NCBI GenBank assembly: GCA_014529385.2
Contig: CM043953.1
Span: 82,156,338-82,220,337, forward strand
Direction: 5' to 3'
DNA from: Adiantum capillus-veneris
Taxonomy: Eukaryota > Streptophyta > Polypodiopsida > Polypodiales > Pteridaceae
DNA length: 64,000 nt
The notes under the pieces were generated by a model. The model made no database searches, was not told where the DNA came from, and saw only the letters and a program-made list of their open reading frames with translations. The position numbers and the translations under genes were made by a program. Shown here piece by piece: positions 33,601 through 36,323 of the stretch; the first letter of the stretch is position 1; the number at the start of each line of letters is the position of its first letter.

Positions 33601-36187
33601 ACATACACTCTCTGCTGGGATAACGTGGCTGCCCATTACACATGAAAGGTGACGTGGCTGGCTGAAGTACGGCAGGCCCCGCAATTCACGGGAAATCTGC
33701 CACATGGCCAGGCTGTACGGATCCCGCGGATTCTGGCGCAAAATGTGGAGCTGACACGTGGCAGCAGCGTATGGAATAAAGCAGGGCAGTTGGCGGCAGC
33801 TTTTGGCATGCTTTTTGACTACGCATGTTGGGAGAAAGAGAGAGAGCTTTTCTGCTTTATTTTAAAAGCTAATTATGGACGGCTTTTTGGAACTTGCTTT
33901 ATTTTTACAAGCAAGAGAGAGAAAGCCTTTGCTTTATTTTGGGCTTTTGATTTTCAGCTTTTGGGCTCTGCTTTTAGCATCCCTTCGTAATCTTTAAACA
34001 TGCAGGCAGGGCTTCATAACTCAGAGCATTTGGACGCAGAGTCTGAGTGTGAGCACCTGCCCCCACTCTTGTACTTTGAACACAGATTAATACAAAAAGA
34101 AATACCGAAAGGGGCGCCAGCCTTTGGGGCCAATATCTCTAGGCACGGAACTCCGCCGGGCCAGTGTCGAATCAAGTGTTTGAAGTGATTATTTGTGGTG
34201 TCGTGGTAGATTCTCGACTTGGAGTGTCCAAGTCTGTTACAGTGTGTGTGTTGGTCCCGCTTGAGTTTAATGGCTTTAGGTTCCTTGGGCCCCATCGGAG
34301 GGGGTCCCGTAAGTTGGTGGGAACTCGTCTTTAAAAATAGGCCTCTCGGCAAGACTTTGCAAGTTGGTAAAACTTCTTGTGCCGCTTCTACTTCTGCTTC
34401 TTCTTCTATATGCTCCTTAACCTGTGGAATGCAAGTTTTAGTTGAGGTTCAAGAATTAATTGATTAGAACATTTACAGAGTCAGGCGCATTAAAAATCAA
34501 AACTGGATCTGCCAGAACTTAGGCCTTTCAGGCACATGCATGCATGTTGAGCTTCCTCAGGTGGGAAGGCGACAACAGGTCATGAGGGACATTGTACAGT
34601 AAGGGTGTTCAAGTGTGATTTAGTGATTTGGTGTTTCAACTTTTGAAGCCTTGTGATATGGTGCATGAACTTGCGAGTCTTATGCATTTCTGTTTATTAT
34701 TATGCATTTCTGCTTATTTGTAGTCCAAGCCAAGACTGCAGCCTTAAATATTGGCATGTTGATGATGCTACACCAGTACTCATCAATTTCCTGTAATCTT
34801 GCTAATTTTGCCAAATTCAGCTCACTTATTATGCAGGACATAGTCATAGAAAACTTGAAAAGCTCGTAATCTTTTTGGTTCTGTTTCAAGGGCTAGGTGG
34901 GAATGTTGTGCCGTTTAAAACCTCAAATGTGAAAATCGTTCTCAATTCTGGACAGAAGGTGGCATTTATTCGACCAGATGGTTACTTTGCATTGTACGTC
35001 TTACTTTAAGACCTTTACACCATTTATTAAAAAAATAATTCAGCCACCTTCTGTAAGCTGGTGCTTTTTTGAAGCAGTACTGGCATTCCAGCGGGTACAC
35101 ATCTTTTGGAGGTGATAGCTCCAGGCTATTTTTTCTCTCCGGTAGGACTCCTGAACTCTTTCTTTTGTCTTGATGCTGTGAACCTCAATGTGAATGAAGT
35201 AGTGACACGCATCAAGAAACGGTATACTCGGTTGGTGTTATACAGGTGAGGGTGGATGTCAGCGCACGACAAAATGGACAACTGCAAGCCACACTGACAG
35301 AGACAAGGAGGATTTTATCAGAGCCTCTGGTCTTGGAGCCACTTCGAGAAGAGGCATATTTTGAGGTATGTTTCTTGTTTAGGAAAACTACCAAAAGACC
35401 CCTGAAATTTTTAGAAATTCCCAGAATAACGGTCAATTTTTCAAAAATCCCCAAAATACCCCTCATTCTTTGCCAAAATTCCCAAAATGCCCTTGGAATT
35501 TTCAAATTTTCAAAATACCCCTTGTTAATGTTGCAAACATCTCCAGAGACATCTGTTTTTTCATTTCTTCACCCTTGATAGAAGATGATAAAACTATGAT
35601 TTTAGATAATATTTGTGGGCTCTCTAGATGAAATGGTTCATAATGTGTAGACACACATGCCTCTATTTGTGAGCTCATCGATAAAAAATTTGTGTTAAAG
35701 ATAGATCTCTTTTGTCAAACAGATTATACCATTGAAAAATTGGAGCAATCCATTCAAATTTGGTACAAGGGATATTTTGGGAATTTTTGACATTTAAGGG
35801 GTGTTTTGGGAATTTCCACAAATTTAGGGGTAATTTGGTAATTTTCTTTTCTTGGTTTTATCCTTACCTAAAAGACACATGCCTTCTAATGAATGTGTTG
35901 TATTCTTTTTTGTTCTATGCTAAAGAAACGGGAGCCTTTTTCGTTAATGGGGCTACTTAAAAGTCCCATGGGCTTGATGGTGGGCTTCATGGCATTTGCT
36001 GCCTTCTTACTCCCCAAGCTTATGGAGAATATGGGTGAGTGAGAAGCTCTGTATAAGTTGGATTAGCTTGCTGTGCTTCTGTTGAACACGCCTCTAATTT
36101 GCCTATGCAGACCCCGAAGATATGAAAAAAATGCAAGAAATGCAATCGTCTTCCCTGTCGAATGTCTTACAGGGGAGATCGAGCTGA
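4689..36187 (+). CDS. EMC7: ER membrane protein complex subunit 7 (EMC7) homologue, 7 exons with a 30-kb intron
   Basis: EMC is an ER insertase and chaperone for multipass and tail-anchored membrane proteins; EMC7 is the lumenal beta-sandwich subunit with one membrane anchor. Exons: 4689-4762, 4833-4885, 34891-34993, 35078-35141, 35246-35365, 35926-36034 and 36111-36187. All introns are GT..AG, every junction keeps phase, and the total is 600 bases, giving 199 residues. Visible parts: a signal peptide at about residues 1-24; GYTIDGRI at 29-36 opening the DUF2012 lumenal domain; [13 protein letters not shown] and [16 protein letters not shown] and [19 protein letters not shown] then LVLEPLREE; a membrane segment at about 153-171 ([18 protein letters not shown]); and a short cytosolic tail starting DPEDMKKMQ. 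The start has a good context (GGGATGG) and a hydrophobic leader. Intron 2 spans 30,005 bases of nested retrotransposons and intron 5 holds a MITE-like element. No lesion is visible in the coding sequence. Transcript evidence is not available to me. Confidence 0.93.
4886..5422. other. Start of EMC7 intron 2 with GT/GA microsatellite
   Basis: Intronic. It contains (GT)7 at about 4966-4979 followed by (GA)19 at 4981-5019. The rest shows no recognisable feature. A minus-strand open frame at 5056-5280 has no motif and is probably chance. Confidence 0.6.
5423..5935 (+). pseudogene. Ty3/gypsy gag-pol remnant with retropepsin domain
   Basis: This plus-strand remnant reads [20 protein letters not shown] followed by GVTENFI (about 5540-5625). 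The same segment in element C reads [20 protein letters not shown]. After one stop it continues with [15 protein letters not shown] (about 5790-5835), the flap and alpha-helical end of a retroviral-type aspartic protease. The catalytic D-S/T-G is DPG here. RT and integrase are absent and the 5' side is lost. Just downstream come a non-coding segment, a polypurine stretch and an LTR (6409), so it is the tail of a gypsy element whose pol was deleted. Confidence 0.75.
6155..6312 (+). repeat. Imperfect 54-55-base tandem repeat, about 3 copies
   Basis: Units begin at 6155, 6209 and 6264 with GAACRACRYARA-type words followed by GGTGTCTGG and GCGTTT. A fourth diverged part follows to about 6345. It lies in the 3' untranslated region of the gypsy remnant, just before its polypurine tract. 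Confidence 0.65.
6409..6964 (+). repeat. Gypsy LTR A (556 bases) between a polypurine tract and a primer-binding site
   Basis: It begins TGTCACAAAATGATGACGTGG and ends CCAAGTCTGTTACA (TG..CA). A TATAAATA box lies at 6706-6713. It is directly preceded by a G-rich polypurine stretch (ATGGGGGGAGCGA, 6396-6408) and followed at 6965 by GTGGTATTAGAGC, an initiator tRNA-Met primer-binding site with one change. It therefore acts as a 3' LTR for the remnant on its left and a 5' LTR for the gag on its right. Confidence 0.85.
6965..6982 (+). promoter_or_regulatory. Primer-binding site of element A
   Basis: GTGGTATTAGAGC follows the LTR end directly. Compared with the 3' end complement of initiator tRNA-Met (TGGTATCAGAGC) it has one C-to-T change. 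Confidence 0.8.
7152..8441 (-). mobile_element. Solo LTR of family B (1,290 bases), target duplication AGTAC
   Basis: It begins TGTAAGGTGCCC and ends TGTCACGTGACA on the plus strand. It matches the two LTRs of element B (14611-15836 and 19394-20612) along its length. It is flanked by perfect AGTAC copies at 7147-7151 and 8442-8446. No internal sequence is present, so it is a product of LTR-LTR recombination. Orientation is inferred from element B, whose PBS and PPT show that this family reads on the minus strand here. The interior is full of AAAACGCTAGG-type words. Confidence 0.92.
8177..8344. repeat. 84-base tandem duplication inside the solo LTR
   Basis: Two nearly identical units start at 8177 and 8261 (GGTCATGCTGTGTGCAACC), differing mainly at TCTTGACATG versus TTTGGACATG. 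The two LTRs of element B hold a single copy, so the duplication arose in this lineage. Confidence 0.9.
9224..9870 (-). repeat. 3' LTR of element C (647 bases)
   Basis: On the plus strand it starts TGTAACAGACTTGG and ends CACTTTGTGACA; on the minus strand this reads TGTCACAAAG..TGTTACA. It holds TC microsatellites at about 9530-9552 and 9623-9668 between repeated AATAAAGCAA words, and CCACGTCAGC/CATC motifs at 9747, 9769, 9797 and 9850. Confidence 0.9.
9871..9886 (-). promoter_or_regulatory. Polypurine tract of element C
   Basis: The minus strand reads TTTCAAGAGGGGGGTA immediately before the LTR start TGTCACAAAG. Element E has the matching tract at 33541-33556. Confidence 0.85.
10009..10075 (-). 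repeat. Decamer repeats in the 3' untranslated region of C
   Basis: Five to six units of a 10-base word, CGACATCACA or GGACATCACA on the plus strand, in direct tandem. The same array occurs in the other orientation in element E at 33374-33424. Confidence 0.85.
10448..10714 (-). pseudogene. Chromodomain at the C-terminus of C's polyprotein
   Basis: After FHVSLLKPF-type integrase tail words, the frame reads [16 protein letters not shown] then [20 protein letters not shown] and [12 protein letters not shown], then stops. This layout (hydrophobic strands with Y/W residues and a final helix) is that of the chromodomain used by chromoviruses to read heterochromatin marks during integration. The domain itself is open; the upstream polyprotein is broken. 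Element E has the same domain with one frameshift. Confidence 0.8.
10750..11900 (-). pseudogene. Integrase of element C, frameshifted
   Basis: Pieces in order on the minus strand: an H2C2 zinc-binding segment ([12 protein letters not shown] .. [12 protein letters not shown], about 11730-11570); catalytic core words [14 protein letters not shown] (first Asp), [25 protein letters not shown] (second Asp) and SSFHPQTDE; then [10 protein letters not shown] and [20 protein letters not shown] to VLLTF. A frameshift follows PRTQ near 11485. A TAA stop lies just after HPQTDE (about 11222-11224) where a glutamine is expected; element E has the same stop. Confidence 0.85.
11900..13345 (-). pseudogene. 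Reverse transcriptase and RNase H of element C
   Basis: RT words on the minus strand: [90 protein letters not shown], then after a frameshift near 12747 the catalytic [16 protein letters not shown], and [18 protein letters not shown]. RNase H follows with [32 protein letters not shown] and [10 protein letters not shown] to about 12000; a stop (CAG to TAG type) precedes [17 protein letters not shown]. The catalytic residues of RT are present, but the reading frame is not continuous. Confidence 0.88.
13391..14308 (-). pseudogene. Gag C-terminus and protease of element C
   Basis: A 305-residue open frame. Residues 1-90 are the end of the gag capsid region ([14 protein letters not shown]). Around 121-135 the zinc knuckle is cut short: CFGCG is followed directly by PKKAQKEQ, so the histidine and third cysteine seen in element E ([14 protein letters not shown]) are missing. 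The protease region starts near 190 with [15 protein letters not shown], where the catalytic D-S/T-G is DIG (Asp198). It continues to [18 protein letters not shown]. With altered protease and knuckle, this copy is not expected to make functional particles. Confidence 0.85.
14321..14610 (-). pseudogene. Gag capsid segment of element C, left of nested element B
   Basis: On the minus strand it reads [20 protein letters not shown] and then [17 protein letters not shown] up to a stop near 14321. It continues the gag interrupted at 20613 on the other side of element B. Typical retrotransposon gag words include ARTWWSTLL and [12 protein letters not shown]. The following part (from 14308) is in another frame. 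Confidence 0.8.
14611..15836 (-). repeat. 3' LTR of element B
   Basis: Plus-strand ends are TGTAAGGTGCAACGG and GGTGACA. It carries repeated CAAAACGCT and AAAACGCTAGG words. It nearly matches the partner at 19394-20612. Confidence 0.92.
15837..16368 (-). pseudogene. 3'-terminal region of element B, second open frame
   Basis: A 150-residue minus-strand frame (16368-15916) overlaps the end of the longer protease frame by about 44 bases and continues the same kind of sequence ([40 protein letters not shown]). It could be the frameshifted continuation of the preceding frame. No domain is recognised. It ends about 80 bases before the polypurine tract at 15837-15849. Confidence 0.55.
16325..17482 (-). 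pseudogene. Element B protease with acidic C-terminal extension
   Basis: A 385-residue open frame, the longest TE frame of element B. The retropepsin fold is at about residues 45-160: [20 protein letters not shown] (catalytic motif DPG rather than D-S/T-G), then [17 protein letters not shown], the usual strand-helix end. Residues about 200-290 are very rich in Asp, Glu and His (for example [18 protein letters not shown]). Two near-repeats follow: [17 protein letters not shown] and [17 protein letters not shown]. The remainder ([17 protein letters not shown] and onwards) is unfamiliar. Upstream is the gag zinc knuckle. The function of the acidic and terminal parts is unknown to me. Confidence 0.75.
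17483..18897 (-). pseudogene. Gag of element B, frameshifted, zinc knuckle lacking its last cysteine
   Basis: It starts [16 protein letters not shown] at 18897. Residues about 50-125 form a charged, probably coiled-coil region with repeated QERERL and EENRLAQ words. A frameshift lies near 18520. From 18295 the capsid-type gag reads [44 protein letters not shown], then [19 protein letters not shown] and [16 protein letters not shown] stop lies at about 17570. The knuckle at about 17515-17465 reads [15 protein letters not shown]-x2-C-x4-H-x4-R, with CGT (Arg) where the final cysteine codon TGT is expected. Confidence 0.85.
19381..19393 (-). promoter_or_regulatory. Primer-binding site of element B
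   Basis: The minus strand reads TTGGTATCAGAGC immediately after the 5' LTR end (CTTACA). It is a perfect initiator tRNA-Met complement over 12 bases, and it fixes the element's orientation as minus. Confidence 0.92.
19394..20612 (-). repeat. 5' LTR of element B
   Basis: Plus-strand ends are TGTAAGGTGCAGCGG and TGTCACGTGACA. The right flank TCGGC pairs with TCGGG left of 14611. Confidence 0.92.
20613..21397 (-). pseudogene. Gag N-terminus of element C, right of nested element B
   Basis: The minus-strand ATG at 21397 opens MASGKD and meets a TAG at codon 7 where element E has CAG. It continues as [68 protein letters not shown] and [20 protein letters not shown], then a long serine run from a GAA/TTC trinucleotide microsatellite (about 20864-20910), which also holds a stop. 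Further on it reads [20 protein letters not shown]. It is cut at 20613 by element B and resumes at 14610. Confidence 0.85.
21451..21468 (-). promoter_or_regulatory. Primer-binding site of element C
   Basis: The minus strand reads TTGGCATCAGAGCACGGC directly after the 5' LTR. TGGCATCAGAGC differs from the initiator tRNA-Met complement by one base. Confidence 0.85.
21469..22150 (-). repeat. 5' LTR of element C, truncated at its outer end
   Basis: It starts TGTAACAGACTTGGACACTC on the plus strand and matches the LTR at 9224-9870 to CCACGTCATCACTGTG, where the expected final TTTGTGACA is missing. It carries TC microsatellites (about 21850-21862 and 21930-21951), again beside AATAAAGCAA words, and CCACGTCAGC-type motifs at about 22026, 22049 and 22133. 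It also has a segment (about 21656-21745, GCGCTCACACTCGG) absent from the other LTR. Confidence 0.88.
22172..22507 (+). repeat. Gypsy LTR fragment G, plus orientation
   Basis: It begins TGTCACAAACTGATGACGTGG, the usual LTR start of this gypsy group. It shares with element E's LTR the words CTTTTGGGGCTCTGCTTTTG and GAGCATCTGGACGCAGAGTC, up to about 22507. The R-U5 end and any PBS are missing. It abuts the copia element's leader. Its internal TGACGTGGC and TGATGTGGC words are iterated. Confidence 0.7.
22508..22951 (+). other. Leader region of copia element D
   Basis: There is no gene and no recognisable PBS. It is rich in GCTGAAAAT/TGCTGAAATTC-like words. Probably the remaining LTR or leader of element D, but the copia LTR boundary cannot be placed. 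Confidence 0.4.
22952..23740 (+). pseudogene. Gag and zinc knuckle of copia element D
   Basis: It starts [20 protein letters not shown] and then [16 protein letters not shown], a typical copia gag opening. A stop and frame change occur near 23213. It continues [16 protein letters not shown] and [25 protein letters not shown] knuckle [14 protein letters not shown] lies at about 23648-23690 (C-x2-C-x4-H-x4-C intact). In-frame stops at about 23495, 23638 and 23728 disable it. Confidence 0.85.
23780..25420 (+). pseudogene. Protease and integrase of copia element D
   Basis: The protease active-site word [13 protein letters not shown] (DSG intact) is at about 23967-24010; a frameshift follows. From 24331 a 234-residue frame covers the pre-integrase and integrase: [34 protein letters not shown] (the H2C2 zinc site), HSDVC (first Asp), [33 protein letters not shown] (second Asp), [20 protein letters not shown] (Glu). 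It stops at 25035. The next frame (25057-25413) carries the IN tail, including [18 protein letters not shown]. Confidence 0.87.
25576..26772 (+). pseudogene. Reverse transcriptase and partial RNase H of copia element D
   Basis: RT words: [51 protein letters not shown], a frameshift near 25960, [35 protein letters not shown], a local duplication near 26125-26170 (GGTTCCCGATGGTAGTCT twice), then catalytic YVDDMLIPG (about 26189-26215) and [15 protein letters not shown]. RNase H begins [19 protein letters not shown] and [12 protein letters not shown], with a TAG where Arg/Lys-Lys-Ser-Thr is usual, then [11 protein letters not shown]. It is cut at 26772. Confidence 0.87.
26773..26834 (-). repeat. 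62-base fragment of a family-B LTR
   Basis: It begins TGTCACGTGACACATC and continues AACCCTATGTG, GGACAAGCTAC and GGGTTCAG. This is the reverse complement of the end of the element-B LTRs (20551-20612). It starts at the exact LTR terminus, so an element or solo LTR once inserted in copia D here. It breaks off before element F. Confidence 0.8.
26836..27170 (-). repeat. 3' LTR of element F (partial)
   Basis: It ends on the plus strand in CAGTTTGTGACA, followed by a polypurine tract on the minus strand (CTTTCAAGAAGGGGAGA, 27171-27187). It matches the interrupted partner LTR in words such as TCCGTACAACTGCCA, the GT microsatellite, GGGGCCCCATTAGA / GGGCCCCATCGGA and AAGTTGGT. It contains CCACGTCAAC and CCACGTCATC motifs. 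The other end is lost. Confidence 0.7.
27171..27601 (-). mobile_element. Interior of element F: about 430 non-coding bases between PPT and PBS
   Basis: The minus-strand PBS GTGGTATCAGAGCTTC is at 27586-27601 and the polypurine tract at 27171-27187. Only about 430 bases separate them. Frames at 27296-27607 (minus) and 27384-27587 (plus) have no motif. A near-repeat AAGGAGTTAGCTTCTCCTTTC / AAGGAGTTGGCTTCTCCTTTC lies at about 27289-27340. The size fits a TRIM-like non-autonomous element or a deletion derivative of a gypsy element. Confidence 0.7.
27602..28062 (-). repeat. 5' LTR of element F, first part (interrupted by E)
   Basis: It begins next to the PBS (27602, TATCATATC, a decayed end). It shares the gypsy R-U5 words GCATTGGCCCCAAACACTAG and CGCCCCTTTCGG, then GGAATCCGTACAACTGCC and a GT microsatellite, where element E is inserted. 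The rest continues at 34242-34367. Confidence 0.75.
28063..28761 (+). repeat. 5' LTR of element E
   Basis: It begins TGTCACAAATCTGTGACGTGG and ends CCAAGCCTGTTACA. It carries a CA microsatellite (28093-28111), several TGACGTGGC/TGATGTGGC words, and a TTTAAATA box near 28498. Confidence 0.93.
28762..28779 (+). promoter_or_regulatory. Primer-binding site of element E
   Basis: GTGGTATCAGAGC directly follows the LTR; it is a perfect 12-base complement of initiator tRNA-Met. Confidence 0.92.
28833..29768 (+). pseudogene. Gag of element E, capsid region deleted
   Basis: The ATG at 28833 opens [20 protein letters not shown] at 28947-28949 interrupts the frame, which continues from 28953 ([20 protein letters not shown]). 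Between about 29060 and 29145 two compensating frameshifts change the local peptide; the +1 reading gives [17 protein letters not shown] as in element C. Then [35 protein letters not shown] and a serine run. At about 29507 ([18 protein letters not shown]) the whole middle of gag present in element C is missing. The zinc knuckle [14 protein letters not shown] is intact near 29632-29672. It could only have moved with proteins supplied in trans. Confidence 0.87.
29800..30075 (+). pseudogene. Protease remnant of element E
   Basis: It retains [45 protein letters not shown] and [11 protein letters not shown], matching the C-terminal half of element C's protease. The N-terminal half with the catalytic aspartate is deleted. 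In-frame stops are present. Confidence 0.8.
30140..31545 (+). pseudogene. Reverse transcriptase and RNase H of element E
   Basis: It aligns word for word with element [21 protein letters not shown], stops at about 30402 and 30421, [53 protein letters not shown], catalytic [10 protein letters not shown] (about 30727-30756), [26 protein letters not shown], then RNase [41 protein letters not shown] and [13 protein letters not shown]. Frameshifts near 30890 and 31395 and several TAG stops inactivate it. Confidence 0.88.
31546..32752 (+). pseudogene. Integrase of element E, with the same stop as element C
   Basis: The zinc site [20 protein letters not shown] .. CLVCE is at about 31700-31835, followed by a frame change. 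The core reads [38 protein letters not shown] (an Asn-Arg-Asp version of SDTDPRF) and SSFHPQTDG, then TAA at 32204-32206 in place of the glutamine codon before SEIANS. The remainder [58 protein letters not shown] and FHVSPLKPF is open from 32225 to 32752. Confidence 0.87.
32753..32965 (+). pseudogene. Chromodomain of element E, frameshifted
   Basis: [16 protein letters not shown] is followed by a frameshift; in the next frame the sequence continues [17 protein letters not shown] and [10 protein letters not shown], then TAG at 32963-32965. It aligns with the intact chromodomain of element C. Confidence 0.78.
33374..33424 (+). repeat. Decamer repeats in the 3' untranslated region of E
   Basis: Four to five units of TGTGATGTCC/TAGTGATGTC-type words in tandem, equivalent to the array at 10009-10075 in element C. 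Confidence 0.82.
33541..33556 (+). promoter_or_regulatory. Polypurine tract of element E
   Basis: TCAAGAGGGGGGGTTA abuts the 3' LTR start TGTCACAAATTGG. It matches the tract of element C. Confidence 0.88.
33557..34241 (+). repeat. 3' LTR of element E
   Basis: It starts TGTCACAAATTGGTGACGTGG and ends GTCCAAGTCTGTTACA. It lacks the 14-base segment between two GTG words present in the 5' LTR. The right target copy GTGTG follows at 34242. Confidence 0.93.
34242..34367 (-). repeat. 5' LTR of element F, second part
   Basis: It continues the GT tract after element E, then shares with 26990-27135 the words GGGCCCCATCGG, GGTCCCGTAAGTTGGT, TAGGCCTCTCGGC and GCAAGTTGG. The terminal TTTGTGACA is absent, so the outer end is lost. 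Confidence 0.7.
34368..34890 (+). other. 3' part of EMC7 intron 2
   Basis: TE-free as far as I can see. It is AT-rich and ends in CTTTTTGGTTCTGTTTCAAG, a pyrimidine-rich acceptor for exon 3. No gene is seen. Confidence 0.6.
34891..36187 (+). CDS. EMC7: EMC7 exons 3 to 7
   Basis: Exon 3 (34891-34993) reads [13 protein letters not shown] and RPDGYFA. Exon 4 (35078-35141) reads [10 protein letters not shown] and YFFSP. Exon 5 (35246-35365) reads [20 protein letters not shown] then [13 protein letters not shown]. Exon 6 (35926-36034) reads [20 protein letters not shown] and the membrane anchor to PKLMENM. Exon 7 (36111-36187) reads [12 protein letters not shown] and ends TGA. Introns 3, 4 and 6 are 84, 104 and 76 bases; intron 5 is 560 bases because it holds a MITE-like element. 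Confidence 0.93.
35384..35844. mobile_element. MITE-like element, copy 2, in EMC7 intron 5
   Basis: The ends are AAAACTACCAAAAGACCCC and the inverted complement GGGGTAATTTGGTAATTTT. Internal copies of AAATTCCCAAAATRCCC form both arms. At 461 bases it is almost the same length as copy 1 (460). The interior is diverged from copy 1 but retains GATAAAACTATGATTTTAGA and ACAAGGGATATTTTGGGAAT. Confidence 0.7.
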
Positions 36188-36237
36188 AGTTTGTGCAGTT
36201 GAAGACAAAGGAACCTGTGTAATTTATTACATCGTGA

Positions 36238-36323
36238 TTTTACCACTGTGATTGGTGAGCTAGTAATTTGCTTCAAGCTCTTTTACCACTGTGATTGGTG
36301 AGCTAGTAATCTGCTTCAAGCTC
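36238..36323 (+). repeat. 43-base tandem duplication in the EMC7 3' flank
   Basis: Two units (36238-36280, 36281-36323) starting TTTTACCACTGTGATTGG differ at one position. They lie about 50 bases after the stop codon, probably in the 3' UTR. Confidence 0.9.

Larger units (their letters stand above)
28063..34241 (+). mobile_element. Chromovirus element E (Ty3/gypsy), complete ends, plus strand
   Basis: The 5' LTR is 28063-28761 and the 3' LTR 33557-34241. The target duplication GTGTG lies at 28058-28062 and 34242-34246, inside the GT tract of F's LTR. The PBS begins at 28762 and the polypurine tract is at 33541-33556. It is a close relative of element C, on the opposite strand. The LTRs differ by roughly 5% by eye, and a 14-base segment near 28685-28700 is missing from the 3' LTR. 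The internal coding region is damaged by stops, frameshifts and an internal gag deletion. Confidence 0.94.
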
